Shown here piece after piece: positions 1 through 7,059 of a stretch of DNA of 33,232 bases. The notes below the pieces were generated by a model, which saw only the letters and a list, made by a program, of their open reading frames with translations, ran no database searches and was not told where the DNA came from. A program made the position numbers and the translations under genes. Origin of the DNA: a virus; the IMG/VR virus record IMGVR_UViG_3300037245_000320, positions 1 through 33,232 of that record, one strand, 5' to 3'. How positions within the stretch are numbered: position 1 is the first letter of the stretch; every line of letters starts with the position of its first letter.

Positions 1-127
1 TTTACTGTTGAAGTATCAGAATAAAATACTATTGAATAGCTGTTAGGCTTTCCGAGTTTCCACGTTACATTCATCACCTCGACAGCTCCAACAATCTCAA
101 TGATCCCATCAATATCCAGCCTTGCAG
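1..127. repeat. Left copy of the 127-bp end overlap (circular contig)
   Basis: These 127 bases are identical to 33106-33232. Joining the two copies restores one uninterrupted 669-codon reading frame, so the window is a closed circle of 33,105 bp. The copy sits inside coding sequence and its length equals a common assembler k-mer, so it is most simply an assembly overlap and not a biological terminal repeat. Confidence 0.95.
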
Positions 128-362
128 TAATAGCATTGTTAGGATTTATCATTGCTAAATTAGACCTCATCTCAAAATGTCTTAATAGCTTATTGTTTCT
201 ATCAGAAGCGGGGATGGTGAAGTCTTTAGTAAATGAGAAGTTAGTACTCTCAAGGATAGATTCTTCAACAACCATTCTATTAAATACAATAGTTTCATCA
301 GGAAACAAATCTACCTGTTCCAACCCTGATGCGCTATGAGACATAAATAATTTAAGTGCCAT
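1..362 (-). CDS. Putative tail protein, 5' part of a gene that crosses the contig ends
   Basis: This is the first 362 nt of a 668-aa protein whose remainder lies at 31461-33105. The start ATG at 362 overlaps the stop of the upstream gene as TAATG, the coupling used throughout this operon. The N-terminus begins MALKLFMSHSASGLEQVDLF and contains a segment reading NFSFTKDFTIPASDRNN, which describes a beta-rich structural domain rather than an enzyme. The gene sits just before the tail assembly chaperone and tape measure, so a distal tail or baseplate role is likely by position. The exact role is not recognised. Confidence 0.85.
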   Translation of the reverse strand, partial: MALKLFMSHSASGLEQVDLFPDETIVFNRMVVEESILESTNFSFTKDFTIPASDRNNKLLRHFEMRSNLAMINPNNAITARLDIDGIIEIVGAVEVMNVTWKLGKPNSYSIVFYSDTSTV

Positions 363-1603
363 TAAAATACTGTATTAGTTGCTGTGTTTCCTTGTTTTAA
401 TATTATAGTATAATCTGAAAGTCCATTGTTTAATGCTGTCTTAAATATTAGCTCAGTAGTTTCTAATGTATAAGGTTGTAATGTGTCAACATCATACAAA
501 GAAGATGTAAGCATTAACTGTCTTATCAATTCATTCCACTCCTGGGATATCCATCCTGTGCTTATGGTTAAGTTCTCACGCCCATTAATAGACTTCATCC
601 TAAATTGTCCTTGCTGCTCAGTAAAAAAGATGTCTGTTGTTGAATCACTGGTTAATGATGAATTTAGAATTTCCGTTCTATCTACATTAATACTCTCAAT
701 TCTGGTTCCATAGAATAATATGTTATCCCATACTCCAAAGCGATTAAGAAACTGTAAGTTTTTGAATCCATATCTGCAAGGCTCTTCAACTGTAAAGGAG
801 TAAACACTTGACAGAACCTCCCCTCCAGCCTCGGCCCATATCTGATAATCTGTTACAACAGTAGGAGAGAATAAAGCACTCACCTCAGTAGTTCCTGAGC
901 CTATCCTAAAGACTTTAGCAGTAAAAGAATCTAAGTTTATATATTTTGTTGAGGCTCCTGAGTTAATAGAAATAGCTACTCTTGTAGCTGCTCCATCTTT
1001 GCCTATAAACATACCCATAGAAGTGTCTGAAGGAATCGTTGTTTCTAGTGGTCTATCTGTAAAAAAAGAAACTGATCTTGAATCATAAGCTAAAGGAATA
1101 CAACTCAAGGATTCAGAGAATCCAGAATCATCAAATCTCCTATCGTCAAAATCTGTTACAATAGAGTTCCAGAAATTCTCAGATGTTAGTGTTTCCGATA
1201 ACTCACTATAAAAGGTGTACCCATTTAGAGCAGTCACAGCATCTAGGTGGTGTTCTCCTGTTATACTTCCTGAGCCTATATTATGCCCTAGAATAACCTT
1301 GACCCATACTGTTAGCTCTGTTGTGTCTCCTGCATTGTCAAATGTATATTGAGGACTAACAAAGAAATCTCTAAGCAATGAGCTTATATCAAATATTGCT
1401 ACATTGTTAGTATCAGGAGTTTTTGATAAATCATATTGAATAGTAGCAGGCTCATCTACTAATTCACCTTGCCATATTCTTACTAGAATCCTATAATTAA
1501 AATTTGCAGCAGCAAATCCTGTATCGAATAAGGAATATATCAAAGGACTTTGAGCATAGAAATAATGTCCTTTTGGAGAATTGTATGTCATTGAATTTGC
1601 CAT
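362..1603 (-). CDS. Putative tail/baseplate structural protein (413 aa)
   Basis: A 413-aa beta-rich protein. The segment around residues 38-80 (YRILVRIWQGEL, then AIFDISSLLRDFF) has the look of Bacteroidota-phage structural proteins found near the tape measure. I see no enzymatic motif, signal peptide or membrane segment. It starts 3 nt after the gp10-like gene's stop and ends in a TAATG overlap with the 668-aa tail protein, so the two are translationally coupled and probably work in the same tail substructure. The structural assignment is inferred from context and composition. The precise role (baseplate hub, tail tip or tail-associated sheet) is unknown. Confidence 0.7.
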   Translation of the reverse strand: MANSMTYNSPKGHYFYAQSPLIYSLFDTGFAAANFNYRILVRIWQGELVDEPATIQYDLSKTPDTNNVAIFDISSLLRDFFVSPQYTFDNAGDTTELTVWVKVILGHNIGSGSITGEHHLDAVTALNGYTFYSELSETLTSENFWNSIVTDFDDRRFDDSGFSESLSCIPLAYDSRSVSFFTDRPLETTIPSDTSMGMFIGKDGAATRVAISINSGASTKYINLDSFTAKVFRIGSGTTEVSALFSPTVVTDYQIWAEAGGEVLSSVYSFTVEEPCRYGFKNLQFLNRFGVWDNILFYGTRIESINVDRTEILNSSLTSDSTTDIFFTEQQGQFRMKSINGRENLTISTGWISQEWNELIRQLMLTSSLYDVDTLQPYTLETTELIFKTALNNGLSDYTIILKQGNTATNTVF

Positions 1604-1606
1604 CGC

Positions 1607-2116
1607 TTATCTGTTAAAAAATATATCAATATCTTGAATTAGTGTATCAGGAATCTTTCGCTCTAGCTTGTCAAGTTCGGACTCAAAAGGCTTGCTGAAA
1701 AATCCTGTTGGCTCAATGCCATTCTTAAAGATTGCCCTGTTTAACATAAACGAAAGAGACTTCATTGATTTATCTGTTACCCTTAAAAACTTACCTTGTG
1801 GATCTCTCGGTCTTATTCCTTTAGTTCTCACCCATTCCATTATCTTATTTACAGGTGCATATCTTCCTGCCTTCCTTCCTTCATCTACATTCAATCCGTA
1901 ATCATTCATCTCAAAACTTAGTCCTTTAGAATCAGTGCTAAACTTTATAGAATTAGAAAGCGAGCTAGTGTTGTTTATCTTTGAAAAATGAGTTCTACCT
2001 GATGAAGTTTTCACCCGTCTTTTGGTGTCTAGGTTCTTTCGAGATAATCTCACCACATTCTTACCCATCTGATTGATGGCAATAAATGTCTTTGCTAGTT
2101 TTGTGCGATCTAACAT
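1607..2116 (-). CDS. HK97 gp10-like tail completion/neck protein
   Basis: A 169-aa basic protein. The central segment NVDEGRKAGRYAPVNKIMEW, followed by a proline/arginine-rich turn and a C-terminal GIEPTGFFSKPFE, matches the layout of HK97-gp10-like and other minor tail completion proteins, which join the tail terminator to the head or neck. The first 7 bases overlap the stop of the preceding gene (ATGTTAG). The pairing with the next-upstream tail-terminator candidate is the usual arrangement for head-tail joining proteins. The family call rests on motif and context and no alignment was made. Confidence 0.7.
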   Translation of the reverse strand: MLDRTKLAKTFIAINQMGKNVVRLSRKNLDTKRRVKTSSGRTHFSKINNTSSLSNSIKFSTDSKGLSFEMNDYGLNVDEGRKAGRYAPVNKIMEWVRTKGIRPRDPQGKFLRVTDKSMKSLSFMLNRAIFKNGIEPTGFFSKPFESELDKLERKIPDTLIQDIDIFFNR

Positions 2117-2592
2117 ATCGAGGCTCCTGTTGGTACTGTTAAACTAATTGATAGCTGCCATCCTGTGAGGACGTTCTCAAATCTCTCAATTAAGGGCTCA
2201 AAGAGTTTATCATCATCAACAGAACTGACTATGTGTAAGTCAAACTCAGCACCTCTCTCATACTGCTCAATGATTGCATCTAATCGGTTGTGAATGTCGT
2301 TTAGAACATCCTGCATATTATCAGTGGTGAAGAAATTGTCTAGCTGATCTCTGAGGTTGTCTTTATTGAAGTCTACTAAGTCAAGGCAGAATATCTCAAA
2401 ATCGTATGTTGTTGTGTTTCCTGATTTAGTGGATGAACCAGGGACTATGTGAGCATAGGGAAATATCGTTTGCTTTGCGATGTCTAGCTTATAGTTGTCT
2501 CCTAAAGTGATTACTCTGAATCCTTTTGCTGTGAATACTTTGTGAAGGCTTTGCGTTGTTAGATAAAATCCATTCATGTTAATATAACCCAT
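2110..2592 (-). CDS. Putative tail terminator/completion protein
   Basis: A 160-aa protein. It has an N-terminal helix, an FPYAHIVPGSS strand, a segment YDFEIFCLDLVD, then a helix with NMQDVLNDIHNRLDAIIEQ. That order (short alpha/beta fold, proline strand, 'LDLV' strand, long helix) is typical of the gp11/tail-terminator type proteins common in Bacteroidota phages, which cap the tail tube before head attachment. Met1 at 2592 and Met6 at 2577 are both possible starts. The gene follows the inserted radical-SAM gene after about 45 nt of non-coding DNA. Assignment is by pattern and by neighbouring gp10-like protein. Confidence 0.62.
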   Translation of the reverse strand: MGYINMNGFYLTTQSLHKVFTAKGFRVITLGDNYKLDIAKQTIFPYAHIVPGSSTKSGNTTTYDFEIFCLDLVDFNKDNLRDQLDNFFTTDNMQDVLNDIHNRLDAIIEQYERGAEFDLHIVSSVDDDKLFEPLIERFENVLTGWQLSISLTVPTGASIC

Positions 2593-2637
2593 GAACGGTG
2601 GTTTTGTATTAGTAACAAAAAAGACGGTTAAGATTAA

Positions 2638-3291
2638 TTATTTTAAAAGTCTTTTTAAATTATTCTTTTTATCAATAACAGTAAACTTCTTTAACCCATC
2701 AATTAATGCTAATAGTTTTTCTTTACTTGGTTCTGGTAAATTATTATTACCACTATCAGCACCTATGTTTACTTGCTTTGGATTACATATTTTAATTAAT
2801 GTAAGCATATCGTTTAAATCAAAATCCATTATAGGCTCAATAGTTACATAGTTATTCTCTGGCATATAGAACGCCCTGCTTTGTGTCTTTTCACAGTTAT
2901 TCATTATATCTTTATACCATCTATTTGTTTCAATAGTAGTACAAAATACGCTATCTTTTGGAAAGAATAATCCGTTGTTTTTTTGAAGCCTAAATGTTTG
3001 CTTAGATTGAAATAAGTATTTATTATCGAATTTAGAACAATGATTTAATACCTCTTGAATCCACTCCATAGAAATATCATTTGCAAACATATCACAGCTA
3101 GAGCCTACAAAGATAAAGTTACCACTCCCTAAATCAGTTTTAAGTTCCTTTTGGTCAAATCTAACAGGGTTTAATTTTCCCCATCGCTTCATATAACAAT
3201 AACTACAATCGTGATAACAAGCACCCTTTATTACATTCCAAGTGTGGGTAACGAACTCATACATATTTCCTTTTGATTCATTTAATGGCAT
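2638..3291 (-). CDS. Phage Gp37/Gp68-type radical SAM protein (DUF5131-like)
   Basis: A 217-aa protein with a radical-SAM CxxxCxxC cluster-binding motif at Cys25, Cys29 and Cys32 (GACYHDCSYCYMKRWG). It is followed by FIFVGSSCDMFAND near residues 58-71 and a Lys-rich YLFQSKQ strand, the layout of the Gp37/Gp68 (DUF5131) family. The substrate of that family is not established to my knowledge. Unlike its neighbours the gene is flanked by about 40 bp of non-coding DNA on each side and is AT-richer: I counted 16/60 and 18/60 G+C in two lines of it, against 24/60 in lines on either side. It therefore looks like a moron inserted in the structural operon. A structural role is unlikely. Confidence 0.8.
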   Translation of the reverse strand: MPLNESKGNMYEFVTHTWNVIKGACYHDCSYCYMKRWGKLNPVRFDQKELKTDLGSGNFIFVGSSCDMFANDISMEWIQEVLNHCSKFDNKYLFQSKQTFRLQKNNGLFFPKDSVFCTTIETNRWYKDIMNNCEKTQSRAFYMPENNYVTIEPIMDFDLNDMLTLIKICNPKQVNIGADSGNNNLPEPSKEKLLALIDGLKKFTVIDKKNNLKRLLK

Positions 3292-3330
3292 AACTATTGG
3301 GTTTTTTGGTTACTACAATATACAACATTT

Positions 3331-4644
3331 TTATTGAACAGCATAATTCCCTGAATAAATCTCAAAGTACATTCGCATAATAAAACAGTCCAGCCAATCA
3401 GGAGAACGCCCTATATAATCCTTGATCTTTTCTTTAGGCAGGATTCTCAGCTTCCCATCCTTGTCAGCATCATAAGTCTTTAACATCCCCAGCTCTTGGT
3501 TAATAGCTTCAATCTCTGAATCCGATAGCTCACATTGAATCCAAATCTCTTTTGCCATTTCAGCAAGCTTATAACCGCACTCAGTTTTAAGATTATAGTA
3601 TGCCTTATCACGGGGTCTTGAATTGTTTACAAATCCTTTGCAATGTAGGTTATCAGTAATGCCTCCTCCTACTCCATCATCATCAATTAAGATGTGAGAT
3701 TGCTGGACTTTGTATTTTACTGCCAGAGCGTTCACAGCGTTTTGAATGTCTGTTGTGGCACTTGTAGCGAATACAACTCTATCTATTAATCTGAGCCCAT
3801 CCCATACAGTGATGATAGCCTTATCTGATCCGAACCTAGCAGCATCAACAATAATGTATTTAGTACCTGCAGGAACGTAGGAATTGGAGTACATATTATC
3901 TATGGTCTCAAAGTCTATCAGGGTAGCAGGGTCGCTGTCATATTCCCAATTTCCATATCTTAGTCTTTGCTTTTCATTTTCTGGTAGTCTGTCAAGTGCT
4001 GCGATATAATCTTTCGATAGATATTTGTTGTCAGTAGGTAGAGCTTGGACGAACTTTTTAAGGATATCTAATTCACCTTTCTTTTTAGGTAGGTAGAAAT
4101 TATTGAAAGCATATCCTTTATTCGGGTTGCAAGTATAAAGGACTTTTCTTTTGAGGTTATAATCTTCATTCATCCATCTTCCTACTGTGATAGATAGATT
4201 AATTATTGCCATTGAAGGCATCTGCCCGATCTCCTCCATCCATCCCCTTGTGAACTGCAGCGAACCGAATCTGTGATATTCTGGATCTGAAGGCATCCAC
4301 TTGCAATCAATATAATGAACTGTTGATCCATTGTTGAGAATAAAGCAATTCTTTTGCCCGTCATACTTCATGTAATCTTGAGGGAGAATATTCCAATGTT
4401 TAAAGACCTCGTAAATTGATGGGGTGGTATAAGCGATCAAATCTTTAAGTGATCCTCTGGCTATGAAATATCTTGTTCCTGGATAGGTGAGAGCATCCCC
4501 AAAGATAAGGGAGCAGCCTAAGTATGATTTAGCTCCTCCCTTTGCACCTCCAAATAATACCTCCTCTGTTTCTTTGTCTAGCCAATACTCAGCAGCTTCT
4601 ATCTGTTTAGGTTGTAACTTGCTATCTAGTTCAATTATCATCAA
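3331..4644 (-). CDS. terL: Terminase large subunit
   Basis: A 437-aa packaging motor protein that cuts and pumps DNA into the prohead. The ATPase domain shows a Walker A motif GGAKGGAKS (about residues 32-40), a Walker B/catalytic acidic segment GWMEEIG (134-140) and a coupling motif YTCNPNKG (170-177). The nuclease domain shows acidic clusters at YIIVDAARFG (Asp267), ILIDDDG (Asp321-323) and SPDWLDC (Asp416, Asp419), as in RNase-H-fold terminases. Two adjacent ATGs (4644, 4641) are possible starts. The 5' end overlaps the small subunit gene by 14 nt. All motifs expected of a working TerL are present. Confidence 0.96.
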   Translation of the reverse strand: MMIIELDSKLQPKQIEAAEYWLDKETEEVLFGGAKGGAKSYLGCSLIFGDALTYPGTRYFIARGSLKDLIAYTTPSIYEVFKHWNILPQDYMKYDGQKNCFILNNGSTVHYIDCKWMPSDPEYHRFGSLQFTRGWMEEIGQMPSMAIINLSITVGRWMNEDYNLKRKVLYTCNPNKGYAFNNFYLPKKKGELDILKKFVQALPTDNKYLSKDYIAALDRLPENEKQRLRYGNWEYDSDPATLIDFETIDNMYSNSYVPAGTKYIIVDAARFGSDKAIITVWDGLRLIDRVVFATSATTDIQNAVNALAVKYKVQQSHILIDDDGVGGGITDNLHCKGFVNNSRPRDKAYYNLKTECGYKLAEMAKEIWIQCELSDSEIEAINQELGMLKTYDADKDGKLRILPKEKIKDYIGRSPDWLDCFIMRMYFEIYSGNYAVQ

Positions 4645-4918
4645 TGATTCTTACTCCTATAATTGCTGGGATGTTTATATTACCATCGACACCAATCTCA
4701 GCACTTTGCATCTTAGGCTTAAAGTAGTTTAAAAGTCTTTCATACTTAGCAAAGAATTCTTCATCATCTTCTATATCGTCAAGATAAGCCATAACTCTTT
4801 TAGCTCCCTTTTCAGTGATGTATTCTCCTAGCTGTTCCCACTCAACAGTCTTTCTATGTTTGCCTTTTGTTGCTCCTGCTTTTGCTGCTTCTTCCTTTGT
4901 GAATCTATGCTGCCCCAT
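4631..4918 (-). CDS. terS: Terminase small subunit
   Basis: A 95-aa basic protein directly upstream of and overlapping the large terminase. The N-terminus has a short HTH-like region (HRFTKEEAAKAGATKGKHRK), then an amphipathic helix with EYITEKGAKRVMAYLDDIED, and near the C-terminus YFKPKMQSAEIGVDG. The last feature, 'KPK.QSAEI.VDG', is characteristic of Bacteroidota phage small terminases that recognise the packaging site. The length is at the short end for the family. The call combines motif pattern with the diagnostic position before terL. Confidence 0.85.
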   Translation of the reverse strand: MGQHRFTKEEAAKAGATKGKHRKTVEWEQLGEYITEKGAKRVMAYLDDIEDDEEFFAKYERLLNYFKPKMQSAEIGVDGNINIPAIIGVRIIDDN

Positions 4919-4966
4919 GTTATAAGTTTTTATGAGTATAAAACTAATGTGTTAAACGCTCCCAAA

Positions 4967-5209
4967 TTATTCGTATTTTGATTTTAAGTACATATTATCT
5001 TCAGGACAATTCCCAATAACTTTTAGTCTGATACCTCTATAATATTTAGCACCCTTCTTAAACTTTGCATCCTTGATAAGTGCCTTATAATTTATAGCAA
5101 GTTGCTTATAAACTTTAGGGCTTATCACAAGAACTAAATCTTCTTTTGGCATAGCCCACGCATCTATTATGTCATCCAAGGATTCATAAACACGAAAATC
5201 TGCTTTCAT
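4967..5209 (-). CDS. Hypothetical protein (80 aa), late-operon leader gene
   Basis: The most credible start is the ATG at 5209, which overlaps the upstream stop as ATGA. A longer frame would need a TTG at 5230. The 80-aa product has strands DLVLVISPKVYKQL and YYRGIRLKVIGNCPEDNMYL, a small alpha/beta pattern with no catalytic motif I recognise. It lies immediately before the small terminase, separated by about 48 nt. A loosely similar layout (hydrophobic strand, helix, then 'P I/L V xx') occurs in the 84-aa protein at 12676-12930, but I cannot claim homology. Confidence 0.7.
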   Translation of the reverse strand: MKADFRVYESLDDIIDAWAMPKEDLVLVISPKVYKQLAINYKALIKDAKFKKGAKYYRGIRLKVIGNCPEDNMYLKSKYE

Positions 5210-5298
5210 ATCTTGTATTTTTTCATCCAAATTTTAAGACGTTTCTTATACTGTTTGCCCGTTTCATTTGGCATTGGTTGTGGTAATGTTAATCCCAT
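5206..5298 (-). CDS. Very small basic protein (30 aa)
   Basis: ATG at 5298 overlaps the upstream stop as TAATG, and the TGA at 5208-5206 overlaps the next start as ATGA. The 30-aa product contains LPQPMPNETGKQYKKRLKIW and is strongly basic. Being coupled on both sides is good evidence that it is translated. No function is recognised. Confidence 0.55.
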   Translation of the reverse strand: MGLTLPQPMPNETGKQYKKRLKIWMKKYKI

Positions 5299-5441
5299 TA
5301 AAACGCTCTCTTTCTTATTTCTTCAATCTTCTTCAGATGTTGTTCTTTCTTCCATTGTCTAAATGACATTATGAAAGCTGCTAAAATAAAAGCCATAAAA
5401 TATAACCCAAAAAATAAACCTACCCAATCTTTAGTTTCCAT
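5298..5441 (-). CDS. Small single-span membrane protein (47 aa)
   Basis: The ATG at 5441 is preceded by an unusually good Shine-Dalgarno-like AAAGGAGGGAGTT, rare in this genome. The product has one hydrophobic segment (about residues 6-26, VGLFFGLYFMAFILAAFIMSF) followed by a short charged cytoplasmic-type tail ending KKIEEIRKRAF. Its stop overlaps the next start as TAATG. It is a candidate small inner-membrane effector or regulator in the late-operon leader. The function is unknown. Confidence 0.65.
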   Translation of the reverse strand: METKDWVGLFFGLYFMAFILAAFIMSFRQWKKEQHLKKIEEIRKRAF

Positions 5442-5475
5442 AACTCCCTCCTTTGTTTGGTTCTTGGTCTTTCAT
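5431..5475 (-). CDS. Possible 14-codon leader peptide
   Basis: ATG at 5475 overlaps the stop of the zinc-ribbon gene as ATGA, encodes MKDQEPNKGGSYGN and stops at 5433-5431, 9 nt past the ATG of the 47-aa membrane protein. The same bases carry the Shine-Dalgarno-like sequence of that gene, so translation of this peptide could hand ribosomes to it. It may equally be a chance frame. Confidence 0.3.
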   Translation of the reverse strand: MKDQEPNKGGSYGN

Positions 5476-5711
5476 CCTAATTCAGTCTTTATCTTATAAG
5501 TTATCTCCCATTTTTGATTGCAGGGGCAAATACTTGTATAAGGACTTAGACCGCATCCACAGATAGGACAAGTCCATCCATGATTATAAGGTTTATTCTC
5601 TGTAATGCAATCGCAAAGTTCTGGTGTAACCGATGTTGTTTTGCTATTCCACCAAAACTGCTTACCACATTTACTGCAAATATTCCAATTATCAACTGCT
5701 GTTTCTTTCAT
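5472..5711 (-). CDS. Zinc-ribbon protein (79 aa)
   Basis: A 79-aa cysteine-rich protein with an N-terminal CSKCGKQFW, a central CDC, a second pair CPICGCG and a CPC near the C-terminus. This arrangement is expected of two small zinc-binding ribbons, likely for nucleic-acid or protein contacts. ATG at 5711 overlaps the upstream stop (ATGA) and the TGA at 5472 overlaps the next possible start. The partner and role are unknown. It is one of several small Cys-pair proteins in this genome. Confidence 0.75.
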   Translation of the reverse strand: MKETAVDNWNICSKCGKQFWWNSKTTSVTPELCDCITENKPYNHGWTCPICGCGLSPYTSICPCNQKWEITYKIKTELG

Positions 5712-5836
5712 GGCCTCGAACTTATGATGAATAAATAAAAGCTCTTGAATTGGGAGTTTAGCTTTCTCACTCCTGTAACAAAGACTCCTTTTATCTTGAG
5801 TCCTTCACTGTCTATGTAAAGTTTTGATAGTTCCAT
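5708..5836 (-). CDS. Small hypothetical protein (42 aa)
   Basis: ATG at 5836 is fused to the upstream stop as TAATG and its TGA overlaps the zinc-ribbon start as ATGA. It encodes MELSKLYIDSEGLKIKGVFV followed by a basic/hydrophobic tail ending FIISSRP. The alternating hydrophobic residues suggest a small beta-hairpin. Coupling at both ends argues it is a real gene. No family is recognised. Confidence 0.6.
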   Translation of the reverse strand: MELSKLYIDSEGLKIKGVFVTGVRKLNSQFKSFYLFIISSRP

Positions 5837-6096
5837 TACTTTTTCTTTTTAGTTGGTTTTGGTCTTTCTCCACCCTCTTTAAATACTCTATCTTTTGGAG
5901 GGATAGGCTTTAAAGTCTCTTCCTTATCAAAGGAATATATTTTACTCTTTTTATCTTTTGGTTTTTTCAACAGCTTCTCATAGAAGTCTGCAATATCAGT
6001 GATTAATTTAATGTCTGCTAATACATTTAAAGGACGTCCTGGAGTTTGCTCCGCATGACCTTTTTTTACTAATAAACTCTCTAGTGCTTTTCTCAT
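5836..6096 (-). CDS. Hypothetical basic protein (86 aa)
   Basis: An 86-aa protein with an N-terminal helix (MRKALESLLVKKG), a conserved-looking GRPLNVLADIKLITDIADFY segment, and a Lys/Pro-rich C-terminal third ending PKPTKKKK. Such a tail suggests nucleic-acid or surface binding, but no domain is recognised. It ends in a TAATG overlap with the 42-aa gene and lies 12 nt after the lipoprotein gene, so it is part of the same chain of small late-operon genes. Confidence 0.65.
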   Translation of the reverse strand: MRKALESLLVKKGHAEQTPGRPLNVLADIKLITDIADFYEKLLKKPKDKKSKIYSFDKEETLKPIPPKDRVFKEGGERPKPTKKKK

Positions 6097-6108
6097 TGTT
6101 GTTTGTTT

Positions 6109-6390
6109 TTAATTGTTTTGATAACATTGTATTTTACGTTTAGGTGTATTTATTTCAATCAATCTTATTTCATCTGCTGTCTTATCACAATAATCAGTTA
6201 TTCTAATTATTTCCCATACCCAGATTACAGACTCTACTCCATTTATTTCAATGATTTGAAGCCACTCCATCTCTTCTATGCAAGTATAGCAAGGCGTTTC
6301 TATTGGCTCATCTTTAGAGCAAGAGAGTATTAAGGATAATATAAAAACGAATATTACCGCTCTTAATGTTGCTTTGTTATCTTCGCTCAT
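6109..6390 (-). CDS. Putative surface-exposed lipoprotein (93 aa)
   Basis: The N-terminus has a hydrophobic signal segment (about residues 10-23) ending in a lipobox LILSC, so Cys24 would be lipidated by the host pathway. The residues right after it are SKDEP, close to the K/D/E-rich lipoprotein export signals described in Bacteroidota that send lipoproteins to the outer face of the outer membrane. The mature part has a CYTC pair and a later Cys and Trp-rich region. The start overlaps the preceding stop as ATGA. By analogy with other phage lipoproteins it could block superinfection, or act as an outer-membrane spanin. Neither role is shown by sequence. Confidence 0.7.
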   Translation of the reverse strand: MSEDNKATLRAVIFVFILSLILSCSKDEPIETPCYTCIEEMEWLQIIEINGVESVIWVWEIIRITDYCDKTADEIRLIEINTPKRKIQCYQNN

Positions 6391-6812
6391 TGTTTAATTA
6401 TTAACTCTTCGCCTGTTAAAGCAAAGTATAGGTTTTGCCATTGATGGACGTATTTGAGTTCTGTATGATAATGACAATCAAGACAATATTGTCCTGCATA
6501 ATTTTCGCTTATCCAAATCTCATCATTTTTTTTATAAATTGCACTGGTTTCATTATTATAAGTGTATGTGCTTTTTTCAAACCCAAACTTAACCAACCAT
6601 TCTTTAGTTAATGTAATTTCCGACATATCGTTAAAGATATATTCGTTTGGCTGTGCAATACAACATATGTTCTCATCTGGTTTACACGCTATTACTTTAT
6701 CAAATAATCCAAAGTATGCAATTTTATGAGGCGTTTCGATAGGTAGGTGTATTTCTCCACCTCTATTTATTGGGTAAAAATAATTACCAATTCTTAATTC
6801 ATTTGCTTTCAT
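6387..6812 (-). CDS. Conserved Bacteroidota-phage hypothetical protein (141 aa)
   Basis: The best start is ATG 6812 (MKANELRIGNYF), one base after the upstream stop (TAAGATG). A GTG at 6836 would add eight residues. The product has the pattern of a protein family I associate with Bacteroidota phages and prophages: 'ANELRIGNYF' at the start, LTKEWLVKFGFE in the middle, and a C-terminal KYVHQWQNLYFALTGEEL. The family function is not known to me. Three cysteines lie in the central region. The gene ends in ATGA with the lipoprotein gene. Confidence 0.8.
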   Translation of the reverse strand: MKANELRIGNYFYPINRGGEIHLPIETPHKIAYFGLFDKVIACKPDENICCIAQPNEYIFNDMSEITLTKEWLVKFGFEKSTYTYNNETSAIYKKNDEIWISENYAGQYCLDCHYHTELKYVHQWQNLYFALTGEELIIKQ

Positions 6813-6813
6813 C

Positions 6814-7059
6814 TTAATTCTTTTGGGTGAATACACTGTTTAATTTTGTTGCCATTGATTCCCATGCCATAACATCTATGCAGCAGTTTATGGTAGGCTT
6901 ATGTTTAGGAAGACCAAAGATTTCTCTGTGGGTTTTCCAGACAAAAGTCAGGTTTCTTTTAAGCAAGCCGCTTTTCTCTTTCAGGGCTTTCTTGAATGGA
7001 GTACGTATTTTGCTCCACTCCGTTTTCTCTCTTGGTGTCATTTTTCGGCTCTGTTCCAT
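6814..7059 (-). CDS. Hypothetical basic protein (81 aa) overlapping the sigma gene
   Basis: Starts at ATG 7059 inside the 3' end of the sigma-like gene and shares about 100 nt with it in another frame. The product is very basic at the N-terminus (MEQSRKMTPREKTEWSKIR) and ends with a CCIDVMAWESMATKLNSVF helix-like segment. Its stop is one base from the ATG of the 141-aa gene, which supports real translation. The overlap begins about where the sigma4-like domain ends. The function is unknown. Confidence 0.6.
   Translation of the reverse strand: MEQSRKMTPREKTEWSKIRTPFKKALKEKSGLLKRNLTFVWKTHREIFGLPKHKPTINCCIDVMAWESMATKLNSVFTQKN

Noticed and set aside
1-127. True direct terminal repeats of a DTR phage
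   Set aside because: The repeat is inside a coding frame that is restored exactly by joining, and its length equals a usual assembler k-mer.
100-339. 79-aa frame on the + strand at the left end
   Set aside because: Lies antisense to the restored 668-aa tail protein, whose frame and coupled start are strong.
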